Below are positions 42,662 through 52,856 of a stretch of 64,000 nucleotides of DNA, piece after piece. The stretch spans positions 1 to 64,000 of the forward strand of contig NZ_JAROAV010000023.1 in NCBI RefSeq assembly GCF_029439465.1. Reading direction: 5' to 3'. Source of the DNA: Luteipulveratus flavus. Its GTDB lineage: Bacteria > Actinomycetota > Actinomycetes > Actinomycetales > Dermatophilaceae. Position numbers and translations under genes: made by a program. Position 1 is the first letter of the stretch. Each line of letters opens with the position of its first letter. The notes below the pieces were generated by a model. It did no database searches. It saw nothing but the letters and a program-made list of their open reading frames with translations, and was not told the origin of the DNA.

Positions 42662-43675
42662 GTGACCACAGACCGTGTCGACGATGCCGGCCAGGTGCGC
42701 AACCTGATCATCATCGGCTCAGGCCCGGCCGGGTACACCGCGGCGGTCTATGCGGCCCGCGCGAACCTCGAGCCCCTGGTCTTCGAGGGTTCCGTGACCG
42801 CCGGTGGTGCGCTGATGAACACCACGGAGGTCGAGAACTTTCCCGGTTTCTCCGACGGCATCATGGGCCCGGACCTGATGGAGCAGATGCGTGCCCAGGC
42901 CGAGCGGTTCGGCGCCGACCTGGTCCGCGACGACGTCGAGTCGGTCGACCTGACCGGGCCGGTCAAGGTCGTCACCGACGGTTCCGGCACCACCCACCGG
43001 GCGCGCGCCGTCATCCTGGCGATGGGCTCGGCGTACCGGGAGCTCGGCCTGCCGGACGAGCAGCGGCTCTCGGGCCACGGCGTCTCGTGGTGCGCGACCT
43101 GTGACGGGGCGTTCTTCCGCAACCAGGACATCGCGGTCGTCGGCGGCGGTGACTCGGCGGTCGAGGAGGCCACGTTCCTCTCGCGCTTCGCCAGCTCGGT
43201 GACCATGGTGCACCGCCGCGACGAGCTGCGCGCGTCCAAGATCATGGCCGAGCGCGCGGAGAAGGACGACAAGATCTCCTTCGCCTGGAACAGCGAGGTG
43301 TCCGCCATTCACGGCGATGCCAAGGTGTCGGGCTTGACCCTGCGCGACACGGTGACCGGCGACGAGCGTGACCTCGCGGCGACCGGTCTGTTCGTCGCCA
43401 TCGGTCACCTGCCCCGCAACGAGCTGGTCCGCGGCCAGATCGACCTGGACGACGAGGGCTACGTCCTGGTCGACGGCCGCTCCACGCGGACGAACCTGCC
43501 CGGCGTCTTCGCCTGTGGTGACCTGGTCGACCACACCTACCGCCAGGCCATCACGGCCGCCGGCTCCGGTTGTGCGGCCAGCCTGGACGCCGAGCGGTAC
43601 CTTGCCGCGCTCGACCCCGAGGCCGAGCGCGAGCGTGGCGGCGCGGCCGAGGAAGCCGTACCCGCGACCCTCTGA
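42662..43675 (+). CDS. trxB: thioredoxin reductase
   Basis: The 337-residue flavoenzyme transfers electrons from NADPH to thioredoxin. The FAD motif '[20 protein letters not shown]' is at the N terminus, the redox site CATC is in '[14 protein letters not shown]', the NADPH motif is '[14 protein letters not shown]', and the C-terminal FAD motif is '[20 protein letters not shown]'. GTG at 42662 has GGAGG six bases upstream and is preferred over an ATG 27 bases earlier. It is followed by trxA 48 bases later. Confidence 0.97.
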   Translation: MTTDRVDDAGQVRNLIIIGSGPAGYTAAVYAARANLEPLVFEGSVTAGGALMNTTEVENFPGFSDGIMGPDLMEQMRAQAERFGADLVRDDVESVDLTGPVKVVTDGSGTTHRARAVILAMGSAYRELGLPDEQRLSGHGVSWCATCDGAFFRNQDIAVVGGGDSAVEEATFLSRFASSVTMVHRRDELRASKIMAERAEKDDKISFAWNSEVSAIHGDAKVSGLTLRDTVTGDERDLAATGLFVAIGHLPRNELVRGQIDLDDEGYVLVDGRSTRTNLPGVFACGDLVDHTYRQAITAAGSGCAASLDAERYLAALDPEAERERGGAAEEAVPATL

Positions 43676-43723
43676 GACCTGAAGACCTTCCAGACCCCAG
43701 CCCAACCCGGAGAGAGGACACCC

Positions 43724-44050
43724 ATGGGTGCTACCAAGTCCACGACCGACGCAACGTTCGAGGCCGACGTCCTGCAGAACCCCAAGCCCGTGCTGGTCGA
43801 CTTCTGGGCGGAGTGGTGCGGGCCGTGCCGCGCGGTCGCGCCCATCCTGGAGGAGATCGCCGCTGAGCACGCCGACAAGATCGAGGTCGTCAAGCTCAAC
43901 ACCGACGAGAACCCCGCCACCTCCGCGAAGTACGGCATCACGGGCATCCCGACGATGAACGTCTACGTCAACGGCGAGGTCGTCAAGACCCTGGTCGGCG
44001 CTCTCCCGAAGCCGAAGCTGGTGCGCGAGCTGGACCAGTTCATCGGCTGA
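43724..44050 (+). CDS. trxA: thioredoxin
   Basis: The 108-residue protein has the thioredoxin active site WCGPC in 'VLVDFWAEWCGPCRAVAP' and the cis-Pro region 'YGITGIPTMNVYVNGE'. It reduces protein disulfides and is recycled by TrxB encoded just upstream. GAGAGGA upstream is a good ribosome binding site. It ends the trxBA operon at a strong bidirectional hairpin facing parB. Confidence 0.97.
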   Translation: MGATKSTTDATFEADVLQNPKPVLVDFWAEWCGPCRAVAPILEEIAAEHADKIEVVKLNTDENPATSAKYGITGIPTMNVYVNGEVVKTLVGALPKPKLVRELDQFIG

Positions 44051-44064
44051 TCCATCGCTTGCAC

Positions 44065-44101
44065 GACGAAGGGCCTCACCGCGGCGGTGAGGCCCTTCGT
44101 C
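44065..44101. terminator. bidirectional terminator between trxA and parB
   Basis: GACGAAGGGCCTCACC (44065-44080) pairs perfectly with GGTGAGGCCCTTCGTC (44086-44101) around GCGGC. It serves the convergent trxA and parB. Confidence 0.88.
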
Positions 44102-44170
44102 ATGATCGGTGCAGCCGAGATCTGTTGTGCCCCAGCCAGATCCAGGAGCCGTCGTCCGATCTCTTGTCGG

Positions 44171-45301
44171 TCAGGAGCGCTCGAGGCCGAGCTGCTGGAC
44201 GATGCGGTCGAGGTCGTCCACCGAGGCGAACTCGACAGTCAGCTTGCCCTTGCGCTTACCGAGCGCGATGGCGACGCGGGTGTCGAGCCGGTCCGACAGC
44301 TTCGCAGCGATGTCCTCCAGGTGCGGGTGCCGGCCACCCATCCGCGGCGAGCTGCGACGAGCCTTCGACTGGTCGCCGCCGAGCGCCACAATCTCCTCGA
44401 CGGTGCGCACCGAGAGTCCCTCGGCCACGATCCGCTGCGCGAGGCGCTCCATCGCCGCACCGTCGCCGAGACCCAGCAGGGCCCGCGCATGCCCGGCGGA
44501 CAGGACACCGGCGGCCACGCGACGCTGGACCAGCGGCGGCAGCTTCAGGAGCCGGAGCGTGTTGGAGATCTGCGGACGCGACCGGCCGATGCGACCAGCC
44601 AGCACGTCGTGCGTGCAGCCGAAGTCGTCGAGCAGCTGCTGATAGGCGGCGGCCTCTTCCAGCGGGTTCAGCTGGGCGCGGTGCAGATTCTCCAGCAGCG
44701 CGTCGCGCAGCAGATCGTCATCGGTCGTGCTCCGGATGATGGCCGGAACCGTCGTCTTGTCCGCCTCCTTGCTCGCTCGCCAGCGACGCTCCCCCATGAT
44801 GAGCTCGTACGCCGGGCCCGAGCCGTCCTCGCCGCGCTCGGCCGCCGGGATGGGCCGGACCACGATCGGCTGCAGGACGCCGATCTCCCGGATGCTGTGC
44901 ACGAGCTCGGCCATGTCGTCCTCGTCGAAGACCTGGCGCGGCTGCTTCGGGTTGGGTCGGATGGCACCGATCTCGATCTCGGCGAACTCCGCACCCGGCA
45001 CCGGCGCGAGCGACTCCCCCGTAGGCACGACCGGCGCGGTGGAAGCCGCCGGAGAGGCGGTCGCCACACTGTCGCCGCTTGCGCTCGACTCGGACGGAGA
45101 GCGCTCAGCGGCGTCGTCCGGACGAGGGCTCTCGATCACGGCGGTGGTGGTGCCGCCCGCTGCGTTCGTCGAGCTGTTTCCCGTGGAACCTTGGCCGCTG
45201 CGGTCATTGAAGAACACATCGCTCGGGCGGGTGGTCCCTGCAGGTGCACTCGGTATGAGCGCGCCCAGCCCTCGCCCCAGCCCTCGCCGCTTGTCGCTCA
45301 C
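44171..45301 (-). CDS. parB: chromosome partitioning protein ParB
   Basis: The 376-residue protein starts '[20 protein letters not shown]', the ParA-contacting motif, followed by a Ser/Thr/Ala-rich linker (about 15-100). The ParB/Srx domain (about 105-190: '[20 protein letters not shown]', CTP motif 'GERRWRAS') comes next, then the HTH that reads parS (about 205-270: '[20 protein letters not shown]') and a C-terminal dimer domain. ParB loads at parS, slides as a CTP clamp and organises the origin. GTG at 45301 with GGAGG upstream is chosen; the frame continues upstream without stops but is non-coding and full of parS. Confidence 0.95.
   Translation of the reverse strand: MSDKRRGLGRGLGALIPSAPAGTTRPSDVFFNDRSGQGSTGNSSTNAAGGTTTAVIESPRPDDAAERSPSESSASGDSVATASPAASTAPVVPTGESLAPVPGAEFAEIEIGAIRPNPKQPRQVFDEDDMAELVHSIREIGVLQPIVVRPIPAAERGEDGSGPAYELIMGERRWRASKEADKTTVPAIIRSTTDDDLLRDALLENLHRAQLNPLEEAAAYQQLLDDFGCTHDVLAGRIGRSRPQISNTLRLLKLPPLVQRRVAAGVLSAGHARALLGLGDGAAMERLAQRIVAEGLSVRTVEEIVALGGDQSKARRSSPRMGGRHPHLEDIAAKLSDRLDTRVAIALGKRKGKLTVEFASVDDLDRIVQQLGLERS
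45176..45189. promoter_or_regulatory. parS-like site inside parB
   Basis: GTTTCCCGTGGAAC differs by one base from the variant GTTTCCCGTGAAAC found four times in the adjacent gap and twice in parA (counting both orientations). Confidence 0.5.
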
Positions 45302-45597
45302 TCTGCCTCCAGTTCGGTCCGGGGCACCGGACTCCCGATGCCGGTCGACGTACGCCGTCCGGCGACAGCCAAGACTACTGGCCGACCATCGCTGAACCGG
45401 ACAGACTCGCGGTTCTCGCCCGGCGCGCATCGCGCGGCAGGTCACGTCGTGTGGCCGGTCGAGCACCGGGATCCGAGGATGACGTCGCCCGCAGGCACCG
45501 TCTGCTGCCGACATCCCGCGATCCGGGGTCGTGGGCCGTGCGCAGCGCCACTCGGTCCAGCGAATGGCGTGCCCGACGCGACGTTCGCAGTTTCGTC

Positions 45598-45611
45598 GTT
45601 TCACGGGAAAC
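45598..45611. promoter_or_regulatory. parS site 1
   Basis: GTTTCACGGGAAAC matches the canonical palindrome GTTTCACGTGAAAC except T to G at position 9. Confidence 0.88.
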
Positions 45612-45710
45612 GGGACGCCCGCGACGGTGAGGTCGCGATCGATGTGCACGACTGACGTCGTCCACCCCTTCGGTTGGCCGAGTCTCGCATCGAGGTGGTG
45701 GCAGAGCGTC

Positions 45711-45724
45711 GTTTCACGGGAAAC
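45711..45724. promoter_or_regulatory. parS site 2
   Basis: GTTTCACGGGAAAC, identical to site 1 and in the same orientation, 113 bases away. Confidence 0.88.
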
Positions 45725-45913
45725 GACGCCGGGTCCAGCATCAGAGCTGTTCCCCGTCGGATCCGCCAATTCACCATGAGTGCACCCCCGTCGACTGCCT
45801 CGGTCGTCGGACAGCTCTGAGCACAACTCGTCATCAGAGCCGAGGTCGACACGCGCTCGGTCAGCTGACCCAGAAACCCCCTCCCAGTGCACGAGGAGAA
45901 GCTGCATCGTGTG

Positions 45914-45927
45914 GTTTCCCGTGAAAC
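45914..45927. promoter_or_regulatory. parS site 3
   Basis: GTTTCCCGTGAAAC, the same asymmetric variant in the opposite orientation to sites 1 and 2. Confidence 0.88.
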
Positions 45928-45989
45928 ACACACCAGCAGCAGGCGAGACAGGCGTCGCAGGGGTAGCGACGCCCACCCGACCACCACAT

Positions 45990-46003
45990 GTTTCCCGTGA
46001 AAC
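45990..46003. promoter_or_regulatory. parS site 4
   Basis: GTTTCCCGTGAAAC, identical to site 3, 76 bases further on and 40 bases from the parA stop. Confidence 0.88.
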
Positions 46004-46042
46004 GTCGTTCAGCGTGCTGACGAGGAGACCGGCCGGGTCGAG

Positions 46043-47203
46043 CTACTGGCCGGAGGGCTCTCCGCGCAGCGCGAGCTCGGTCGCGGCCTCGGCGTAGGAC
46101 AACGCACCGCTGCTGGCGGGGTCGTAGGTCATCACCGTGAGGCCGTGGCTCGGAGCCTCGGAGATTCGTACCGATCGCGGCACGCTGCTGCGCAGCACCG
46201 TGTCCGGGAAGTGGGTGCGAACCTCCTCCGCGACCTGGGCGGACAGCCGCGTCCGAGCGTCGTACATCGTCAACAGGATGGTCGAGATGGCGAGAGCCGG
46301 ATTGAGGTGCTTGCGGATCAGCTCGATGTTGTTGAGGAGCTGACTCAGGCCCTCGAGCGCGTAGTACTCGCACTGGATCGGGATGAACACCTCGCGCGCC
46401 GCCACGAACGCGTTGACGGTCAGCAGGCCGAGGCTCGGCGGGCAGTCGATCAGGACGTAGTCGTACGCCTCCTCGCCGAGCTCGTCCACGTGAGCGGTCA
46501 ACGCACGGTTCAGCCGCTGCTCCCGAGCGACCAGCGAGACCAGCTCGATCTCGGCGCCGGCCAGGTCGATCGTCGCGGGCGCGCACCACAGTCCCTTGAT
46601 GTCGGGGCACTCCTGGACGATGTCGCGCATGGGCTTGCCCTCGACGACCACGTCGTAGACGGACGGCACCTCGGCGTGATGCTCGATGCCGAGCGCCGTG
46701 CTCGCATTGCCCTGCGGGTCGATGTCGATCACCAGGACTCGCAGGCCGGCCTGAGCGAGGGCAGCAGCGACGTTGACCGTCGTCGTCGTCTTGCCCACGC
46801 CCCCCTTCTGGTTCGCAACCGTCATGACGCGCGTGCGTTCCGGCTTCGGGACCTTCGTCTGGGCGATCCTGGTCCGCCGCCGAACCTGATCCTCGAGCTC
46901 GCGGGCGATGGGGGTGTCTGCGTCCTGCATCGTCTCCACAGCGGCCGTTGAGAACTCCGAGCCCAGCGTCGCCGCCCGGGGCGCATCCGAGGTAGTGGTT
47001 TCACGGGAAACCGGCGCAACCGACTGAGCGGCATGCGGGGTCACGCCCGCGGACGCGGGGGTCTCACTCCGAGAGCGGTCCGTCGACAGATCGGACGAAC
47101 TCCTCCCGCCTCTCGACCACTGCGGGTCGGACGGTCCGGTTTCACGGGAAACATCGACAATGGCGTCGACGTCAGGCGGCTCGGTGCGGTCGCCCACGGG
47201 CAT
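46043..47203 (-). CDS. parA: chromosome partitioning ATPase ParA
   Basis: The 386-residue protein has a variable N-terminal extension (about 1-120) and the ParA ATPase with the deviant Walker A 'VANQKGGVGKTTTTVN' (near 130), 'VLVIDIDPQGNASTALGIEH', and 'YDYVLIDCPPSLGLLTVNAF'. ParA binds nucleoid DNA and ParB to pull origins apart. Two parS sites lie inside the N-terminal part, where each is translated as VSRET; the same peptide occurs in the Streptomyces ParA N terminus as I recall it. The start is uncertain: ATG at 47203 is used, but an in-frame GTG at 47473 has a better GGAG ribosome binding site. Confidence 0.93.
   Translation of the reverse strand: MPVGDRTEPPDVDAIVDVSRETGPSDPQWSRGGRSSSDLSTDRSRSETPASAGVTPHAAQSVAPVSRETTTSDAPRAATLGSEFSTAAVETMQDADTPIARELEDQVRRRTRIAQTKVPKPERTRVMTVANQKGGVGKTTTTVNVAAALAQAGLRVLVIDIDPQGNASTALGIEHHAEVPSVYDVVVEGKPMRDIVQECPDIKGLWCAPATIDLAGAEIELVSLVAREQRLNRALTAHVDELGEEAYDYVLIDCPPSLGLLTVNAFVAAREVFIPIQCEYYALEGLSQLLNNIELIRKHLNPALAISTILLTMYDARTRLSAQVAEEVRTHFPDTVLRSSVPRSVRISEAPSHGLTVMTYDPASSGALSYAEAATELALRGEPSGQ
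46998..47011. promoter_or_regulatory. parS site 5, inside parA
   Basis: GTTTCACGGGAAAC, identical to site 1; on the coding strand it encodes part of a VSRET peptide. Confidence 0.88.
47139..47152. promoter_or_regulatory. parS site 6, inside parA
   Basis: GTTTCACGGGAAAC, identical to site 1, also translated as VSRET, 141 bases from site 5. Confidence 0.88.
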
Positions 47204-47509
47204 CTTCGGGTTCCGTTCGTGAGGTCCTCCCGCCGGCGCGGGACGAAGGTCGTCATCAGCTCGCTGCACCGCAGCGAGCTCTTCCAGTGCGTTCGAGGCC
47301 TGCTGACCGGCACGCCGTGCCTGGTCCACGCCGCTGACCCGGATCGTCGGCTCGGCACGCCGATCGATGTCCTGAGTCACGAGGACGAGATCGGGTGGCC
47401 ATCCGACCGGTGTCGGCGAAGGTTGCGGTGCTGCGCCTGCCCATCCCACGGGCGTCGTCGTCCCTACGTGCACCTCGCCGCTCCGTTCTGCTCGAGTCAG
47501 TAACCTGCC
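47204..47509 (-). other. region upstream of parA, possible N-terminal extension
   Basis: The parA frame is open back to a GTG at 47473 with ACGGAG and seven bases of spacing. Translation gives a Pro/Gly-rich start and a segment 'QQASNALEELAAVQRADDD' of plausible composition. If used, ParA would be 476 residues. Otherwise this is the intergenic leader between rsmG and parA. Confidence 0.4.
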
Positions 47510-48247
47510 TCACTGGCGGCGTTGCCGACGCTTGGCCCGCTTCTTCTCCGCGCTCTGGGCCGGTCCTGCGCCCACGGGCGTCCGCAGCCGAGGAGCAGTC
47601 CCATCGACATGCAGGACCACAACTCGGCTCGGCGGATCCACCAGGCCTTCACCGTAGGTGGCAACCGACGAGTCCGCGACCCGGAGACGCTCGAGAACGG
47701 ACGCGTCCTCGGTGAGCTCGATCGACGCCCGCTCGCCCTTGAGGGCCACCATCATTCCACCCGGACGGAGCAGAGGCAGGGACAGACGCGCCAGCTCGCC
47801 CAGACGAGCCACCGCACGCGACGTGGTCGCGTCGGCGTCGAGGCTCCCCCACAGCTGCTCGGCCTTCGCTCGCCTGACCTCGACGTTCGTCAGGCCCAGG
47901 TCGTCCGCGACCTGCTCGAGCCACCGGGTGCGCCGCTCGAGGGGCTCGACGAGGACGAGGCGCAGATCCGGCCTCGCGATGGCCAGCACCATCCCGGGGA
48001 GGCCGGCCCCCGCCCCGACGTCCGCCACCCGGATCGATTCAGGGAACGCCGGATGAATCGCGGCGCAGTTGAGGACGTGGCGGTCCCAGAGCCGGGGCAC
48101 CTCGCGCGGCCCGATCAGACCGTGCGAGACACCGGTGTCAGCGAGATGGGCGACGTACGCCTCCGCCACAGCCAGCCGGTCGCCGAACAACGGCTCCGCA
48201 GCGGGCGGAGCGGGTGGCGCCGGCGACGCGGCACCCTCAGGTTCCAC
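47510..48247 (-). CDS. rsmG: 16S rRNA 7-methylguanosine methyltransferase RsmG (GidB)
   Basis: The 245-residue enzyme methylates the N7 of a guanine in the 530 loop of 16S rRNA using SAM. Family motifs are 'LWDRHVLNCAAIHPAFPESI', 'VADVGAGAGLPGMVLAIARP' (SAM site), 'LVLVEPLERRTRWLEQV' and 'TSRAVARLGELARL'. An Ala/Pro-rich N terminus and a Lys/Arg-rich C terminus are added. The GTG start lies inside a parS-like sequence. It follows jag by 13 bases in the leftward operon. Confidence 0.95.
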   Translation of the reverse strand: MEPEGAASPAPPAPPAAEPLFGDRLAVAEAYVAHLADTGVSHGLIGPREVPRLWDRHVLNCAAIHPAFPESIRVADVGAGAGLPGMVLAIARPDLRLVLVEPLERRTRWLEQVADDLGLTNVEVRRAKAEQLWGSLDADATTSRAVARLGELARLSLPLLRPGGMMVALKGERASIELTEDASVLERLRVADSSVATYGEGLVDPPSRVVVLHVDGTAPRLRTPVGAGPAQSAEKKRAKRRQRRQ

Positions 48248-48254
48248 GTGAAAC
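48241..48254. promoter_or_regulatory. parS-like site over the rsmG start codon
   Basis: GTTCCACGTGAAAC differs by one base from canonical GTTTCACGTGAAAC. The rsmG GTG start is the complement of CAC at 48245-48247 within it. Confidence 0.65.
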
Positions 48255-48260
48255 GCGACC

Positions 48261-48890
48261 TCAGTCGGCGGGCAGGACCACGACGTAACGCCGCGGCTCG
48301 GACCCCTCGGACTCCGAGGACAGGCCAGCGGCGAGGACGGCGTCGTGCACGACCTTGCGCTCGAACGCCGACATCGGCGTCAGCGCCGCACGCTCGCCCG
48401 TGGAGCGGACCTGCTCGACGACCGACTCCGCCTCCTTCACCAGCGCGGCGCGGCGGTCGGCGCGGTAGCCCGCGACGTCCAGCATGAGGCGGCTGCGATC
48501 GCCGGTCTCCGCCTGAACGGCCAGCCGCGTCAGCTCCTGGAGTGCCTCGAGAACCTTGCCGTCGGTACCCACCAGGCGGCGCGGGACCCGGCCGTCCTCG
48601 CTGTCCACGATAGAGATGGCGGCGCGGTCACCCTCGATGTCGACGTCGATGTCGCCGTCAAGGTCTGCGATGTCCAGCAACGTCTCCAGGAAGTCCGCCG
48701 CGATCTCGCCCTCGTGCTCCAGGTCGGACGCCGAGCGCTCCCGGGATCGCGTGCGTCCGGTGTCGCCGTCCTGGGTAGCGTCGTCGACCGTCTCGACCGT
48801 GGTCGCGGTCTGCGCGGCGTGGTCCTCCGTCTGCGTCTCGAGGTCCGCCTCGTCGAGGCCGGAGGTCTGCGAGATGTTCTGATCCGTCAT
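48261..48890 (-). CDS. jag: Jag/KhpB-like R3H-KH RNA-binding protein
   Basis: The 209-residue protein has an acidic Thr/Asp-rich N terminus (about 1-65), a KH domain (about 70-145: 'VDSEDGRVPRRLVGTDGKVL', 'EALQELTRLAVQAETGDRSR') and an R3H domain (about 150-209: 'AALTPMSAFERKVVHDAVLA', 'SEGSEPRRYVVVLPAD'). The N-terminal Jag_N domain of firmicutes is absent, usual for actinobacteria. It binds RNA and is linked to cell-wall control in other bacteria. It lies between yidC and rsmG. Confidence 0.93.
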   Translation of the reverse strand: MTDQNISQTSGLDEADLETQTEDHAAQTATTVETVDDATQDGDTGRTRSRERSASDLEHEGEIAADFLETLLDIADLDGDIDVDIEGDRAAISIVDSEDGRVPRRLVGTDGKVLEALQELTRLAVQAETGDRSRLMLDVAGYRADRRAALVKEAESVVEQVRSTGERAALTPMSAFERKVVHDAVLAAGLSSESEGSEPRRYVVVLPAD

Positions 48891-48941
48891 AGGGGTCGCT
48901 CCAGGTGAGAGGTACGGGGAAGAGTCGGGTGGGCGAGCGCG

Positions 48942-49952
48942 TCAGCGCTTGCGGCGTTGGCTGTTGCGCTTGGGCTGGACGCGCTGGCCGCCGCCCTTAC
49001 CTGCCTGCTGACCGCCGGAGTTGCTCCGGCCGGGCGTACCGGAGGGCTTCGCCTCCGCGGTCGGCTCATCCTCGTCGCGCGCGCCCAGTCCGGGGACCGT
49101 GAGCTTCTTGGTGATTTTGCCCTTGGCGCGGTTCCGCTCCTCGAGAGCCTTCTCCGCCGCCGAACCCGGTGCCGGCATGCGGCGGATGACGTAGAACTGC
49201 TGGCCCATCGACCACAGGTTCGTCACCAGCCAGTAGATGAGGACGCCGATCGGGAAGTTCGGGCCGGTGATGAAGAAGATCAGCGGCATCAGGTACATGA
49301 TGTACTTCTGCTGCTTGGCCATCGGGTTGTCCAGGGCCGACGCCGGCATGTTCTTGGTCATCAGCTGACGCTGCGTCGTGAACGTGGTCAGCGACATCAG
49401 CACGATGAGGACCATCGTCACGATCTTGGCCGCGGCACCGTGGGAGTTCAGGAACGTCGAGGACAGCTGCGCACCGAACAGCGTGGAGTTCTCGGCCTGC
49501 CCCGCCAGCTGCTTGGTCAGCGGGCCGATCGGGTCCTTGCGGCCGTCCGCCATCTGCGGGAGGCCGTGCAGCACCCGGAACAGCGCGAAGAAGAACGGGC
49601 TCTGCAGCAGGATCGGAAGGCAGGAGCCGAACGGGTTGGTGCCCGTCCGCTTGTACAGCTCCATCGTCTCCTCGGTCATCTTCTGCCGAGACTCTTGATC
49701 CTTCTTGCCCTTGTACTTGGCCTGGATCTTCTGCATCTCCGGCTGGATCAGCTGGAGGCGGCGCGAGGACTTGATCTGCTTGACGAACAGCGGGATCAGC
49801 AGGATCCGCAGCACGATCACGAGACCGACGATGGACAGCGCCCACGTCCAGCCGTTGTCCTCGGGAAGCCCGAGGAAGGTGAACGCCTTGTGGAAGCCGA
49901 CCATGATGGTCGCGACGAACCACTCGAGGGGGAACAGGATGGTGTCGAGCAT
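48942..49952 (-). CDS. yidC: membrane protein insertase YidC
   Basis: The 336-residue insertase has five hydrophobic segments and family blocks 'WTWALSIVGLVIVLRILLIP', 'LFVKQIKSSRRLQLIQPEMQ', 'KIQAKYKGKKDQESRQKMTE', 'NPFGSCLPILLQSPFFFALF' and 'FPIGVLIYWLVTNLWSMGQQ'. The Arg in 'VLRILLIPLFVKQI' marks the hydrophilic groove. The C-terminal tail is Lys/Arg/Gly/Gln-rich, fitting ribosome contact. It sits eight bases after yidD. Confidence 0.96.
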   Translation of the reverse strand: MLDTILFPLEWFVATIMVGFHKAFTFLGLPEDNGWTWALSIVGLVIVLRILLIPLFVKQIKSSRRLQLIQPEMQKIQAKYKGKKDQESRQKMTEETMELYKRTGTNPFGSCLPILLQSPFFFALFRVLHGLPQMADGRKDPIGPLTKQLAGQAENSTLFGAQLSSTFLNSHGAAAKIVTMVLIVLMSLTTFTTQRQLMTKNMPASALDNPMAKQQKYIMYLMPLIFFITGPNFPIGVLIYWLVTNLWSMGQQFYVIRRMPAPGSAAEKALEERNRAKGKITKKLTVPGLGARDEDEPTAEAKPSGTPGRSNSGGQQAGKGGGQRVQPKRNSQRRKR

Positions 49953-49960
49953 GAAGATCC

Positions 49961-50266
49961 TCAGTGCGGGTGGTGCAAGGGCGAGGGACGGGTGGTGCCG
50001 GACGCCGGACGGTCACCACGCTGCGGAACGTGGTCGACACCTCCCGGGTTCCACGGGTTGCACCGCAGCAGGCGACGAACCGCGAGCCAGGTGCCCTTGA
50101 TCGGACCGAAGCGACGGAGCGCGGTGACGGCGTACGCCGAGCAGCTCGGCGTGAACCGGCAGCTCGGCGGGGTCAGCGGGGAGATCAGTCGCTGGTAGAT
50201 CTGGACCAGCCAGATCAAGGGCAGTGCGGCGATGCCGGCCGCACGAGATCCGCGCGGCTCACTCAT
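49961..50266 (-). CDS. yidD: membrane protein insertion efficiency factor YidD
   Basis: The 101-residue protein has the YidD core '[20 protein letters not shown]' followed by '[20 protein letters not shown]' and '[18 protein letters not shown]'. It aids YidC-dependent insertion. Its ATG overlaps the rnpA stop as ATGA. Confidence 0.96.
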   Translation of the reverse strand: MSEPRGSRAAGIAALPLIWLVQIYQRLISPLTPPSCRFTPSCSAYAVTALRRFGPIKGTWLAVRRLLRCNPWNPGGVDHVPQRGDRPASGTTRPSPLHHPH

Positions 50267-50658
50267 CGCAACCGCCCCAGCGTCTGGTCGAGCAGCCGGT
50301 CGTACTCCGCGGCGAGCTCGCCGGTCGACGCACCGGCCGCGGCCGGCTGCGCGCGGACGACGACGCCGACGCCTCCTGGTACGCGGTCCAGCCGGGCCCG
50401 CGCGATGTGTCGCAGGACACGCTTCGTGCGGTTGCGGACCACGCTGCCACCGACGGCCTTGGAGACGACGAAGCCGACGCGCGGGAGGGAACCCTCACCG
50501 GCGTCGGCGTGGTCGTGCCCGGCACCGAGCCGGGCCACGTGCAGGACGAGGAGCCGGCCACCGCTGCGCGCGGACGGCAGACGGACGTCGTCACGACGGC
50601 CACGCAGCACCGACCGGTAGTCGGCGGCGACCCGGAGTCGGTGACTCGCCGGCAGCAC
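50263..50658 (-). CDS. rnpA: ribonuclease P protein component
   Basis: The 131-residue protein starts '[20 protein letters not shown]' and carries the RNR motif in '[20 protein letters not shown]' with VLRHIAR. It helps RNase P RNA trim tRNA 5' ends. The start is GTG. It lies 43 bases after rpmH. Confidence 0.96.
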   Translation of the reverse strand: MLPASHRLRVAADYRSVLRGRRDDVRLPSARSGGRLLVLHVARLGAGHDHADAGEGSLPRVGFVVSKAVGGSVVRNRTKRVLRHIARARLDRVPGGVGVVVRAQPAAAGASTGELAAEYDRLLDQTLGRLR

Positions 50659-50701
50659 AGCCAGTCCCGACCTGGTCAGCCATGACCGCGCGAGGTCGCG
50701 A

Positions 50702-50839
50702 TCAGGCCGACAGGCGAGCGCGGCCCTTGGAACGGCGCGACGCCAGGACGGCGCGGCCGGCGCGGGTCCGCATGCGCAGGCGGAAGCCGTGCTTCTTGGC
50801 GCGGCGGCGGTTGTTGGGCTGGAAGGTGCGCTTGCTCAC
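50702..50839 (-). CDS. rpmH: 50S ribosomal protein L34
   Basis: The 45-residue, very basic protein reads from GTG at 50839: '[20 protein letters not shown]' then '[20 protein letters not shown]' and 'ARLSA', an unmistakable L34. It is the first gene of the leftward operon to rsmG and possibly parA. GGAGACCGCC precedes the start. Confidence 0.98.
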   Translation of the reverse strand: MSKRTFQPNNRRRAKKHGFRLRMRTRAGRAVLASRRSKGRARLSA

Positions 50840-51044
50840 GGCGGTCTCCGTCGGTCCATTTCGGGCGGGCGGGCGAAGCCCACCAGCATCTGTGGTCGTG
50901 GTGACGCCCTCAGGGCGTCGGCGTGCCAGGTCACGGCCGCTGTCGGAAGCTCAAGGTGTGGACCCGGGGCCGCTCACCGGAGAGCGATACGGGACGATCA
51001 CCATGAGCATGCGAAAACGGCCATGGCAAGGCACGGTCTCGACA

Positions 51045-51074
51045 ACGATACGGGTCGCGGAGAACGCCGGTCAA
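51045..51074 (-). promoter_or_regulatory. predicted promoter of the rpmH-rnpA-yidD-yidC-jag-rsmG operon
   Basis: On the minus strand TTGACC (51069-51074), an 18-base spacer and TATCGT (51045-51050) form a good housekeeping promoter about 200 bases upstream of rpmH. Confidence 0.6.
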
Positions 51075-51180
51075 ACCGGCGCGAACCCACAAACACTCCA
51101 TCCAACCGCCGCCCGACCCCGGGATCGAGACGACACGCCGGACGGATGGCCATGGCACGCCGTCCGGCACCGATCCGGTG

Positions 51181-51210
51181 TTGCTCTGCGCTTCGGAGTC
51201 TTGTTAGCGT
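51181..51210 (+). promoter_or_regulatory. candidate dnaA promoter
   Basis: TTGCTC (51181-51186), an 18-base spacer and TAGCGT (51205-51210) lie about 125 bases before the dnaA start and upstream of the DnaA box at 51249, which would then lie in the early transcribed region. Confidence 0.35.
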
Positions 51211-51334
51211 CAGGCCTTCCGAATCGCTCCACCTCTTCATGCACAGCCTGTGGATAAGCCTGTGGATCGCGCTGCCTAGTCTCTAGGTTCGCTGGAGCAG
51301 CAGTCCCTGACACAGCGGAGAGGAGCGGCACCCG

Positions 51335-52777
<1,443 letters not shown>

Positions 52778-52828
52778 CCCCGTTCTCCGCAGGTCGGACA
52801 CCGTCCGGCCGGCCGACACCGCACCTTC

Positions 52829-52856
52829 ATGCGGACGCCCGTCAGGGCGTCCGCAT
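52829..52856 (+). terminator. dnaA terminator
   Basis: ATGCGGACGCCC (52829-52840) pairs perfectly with GGGCGTCCGCAT (52845-52856) around GTCA, 51 bases after the dnaA stop. Confidence 0.8.

Larger units (their letters stand above)
45302..46042. other. 741-base gap between parB and parA holding four parS sites
   Basis: No gene is supported. Open frames here are low-complexity and interrupted by parS. In M. tuberculosis cwlM (Rv3915) lies between trxC and parB; no such gene is present here or between trxA and parB. The gap contains four parS copies and presumably the parB promoter. Confidence 0.7.
50840..51334. promoter_or_regulatory. rpmH-dnaA intergenic region
   Basis: No gene is supported in these 495 bases between divergent rpmH and dnaA. 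It holds predicted promoters for both and one perfect DnaA box: TGTGGATAA at 51249-51257 (TTATCCACA on the minus strand), with a weaker TGTGGATCG at 51261-51269. DnaA autoregulation is likely. Confidence 0.65.

Noticed and set aside
45302-45976. In-frame upstream extension of parB
   Set aside because: ParB normally begins at the [12 protein letters not shown] motif, which has a good GTG and GGAGG; the extension is interrupted by parS and has no recognisable sequence.
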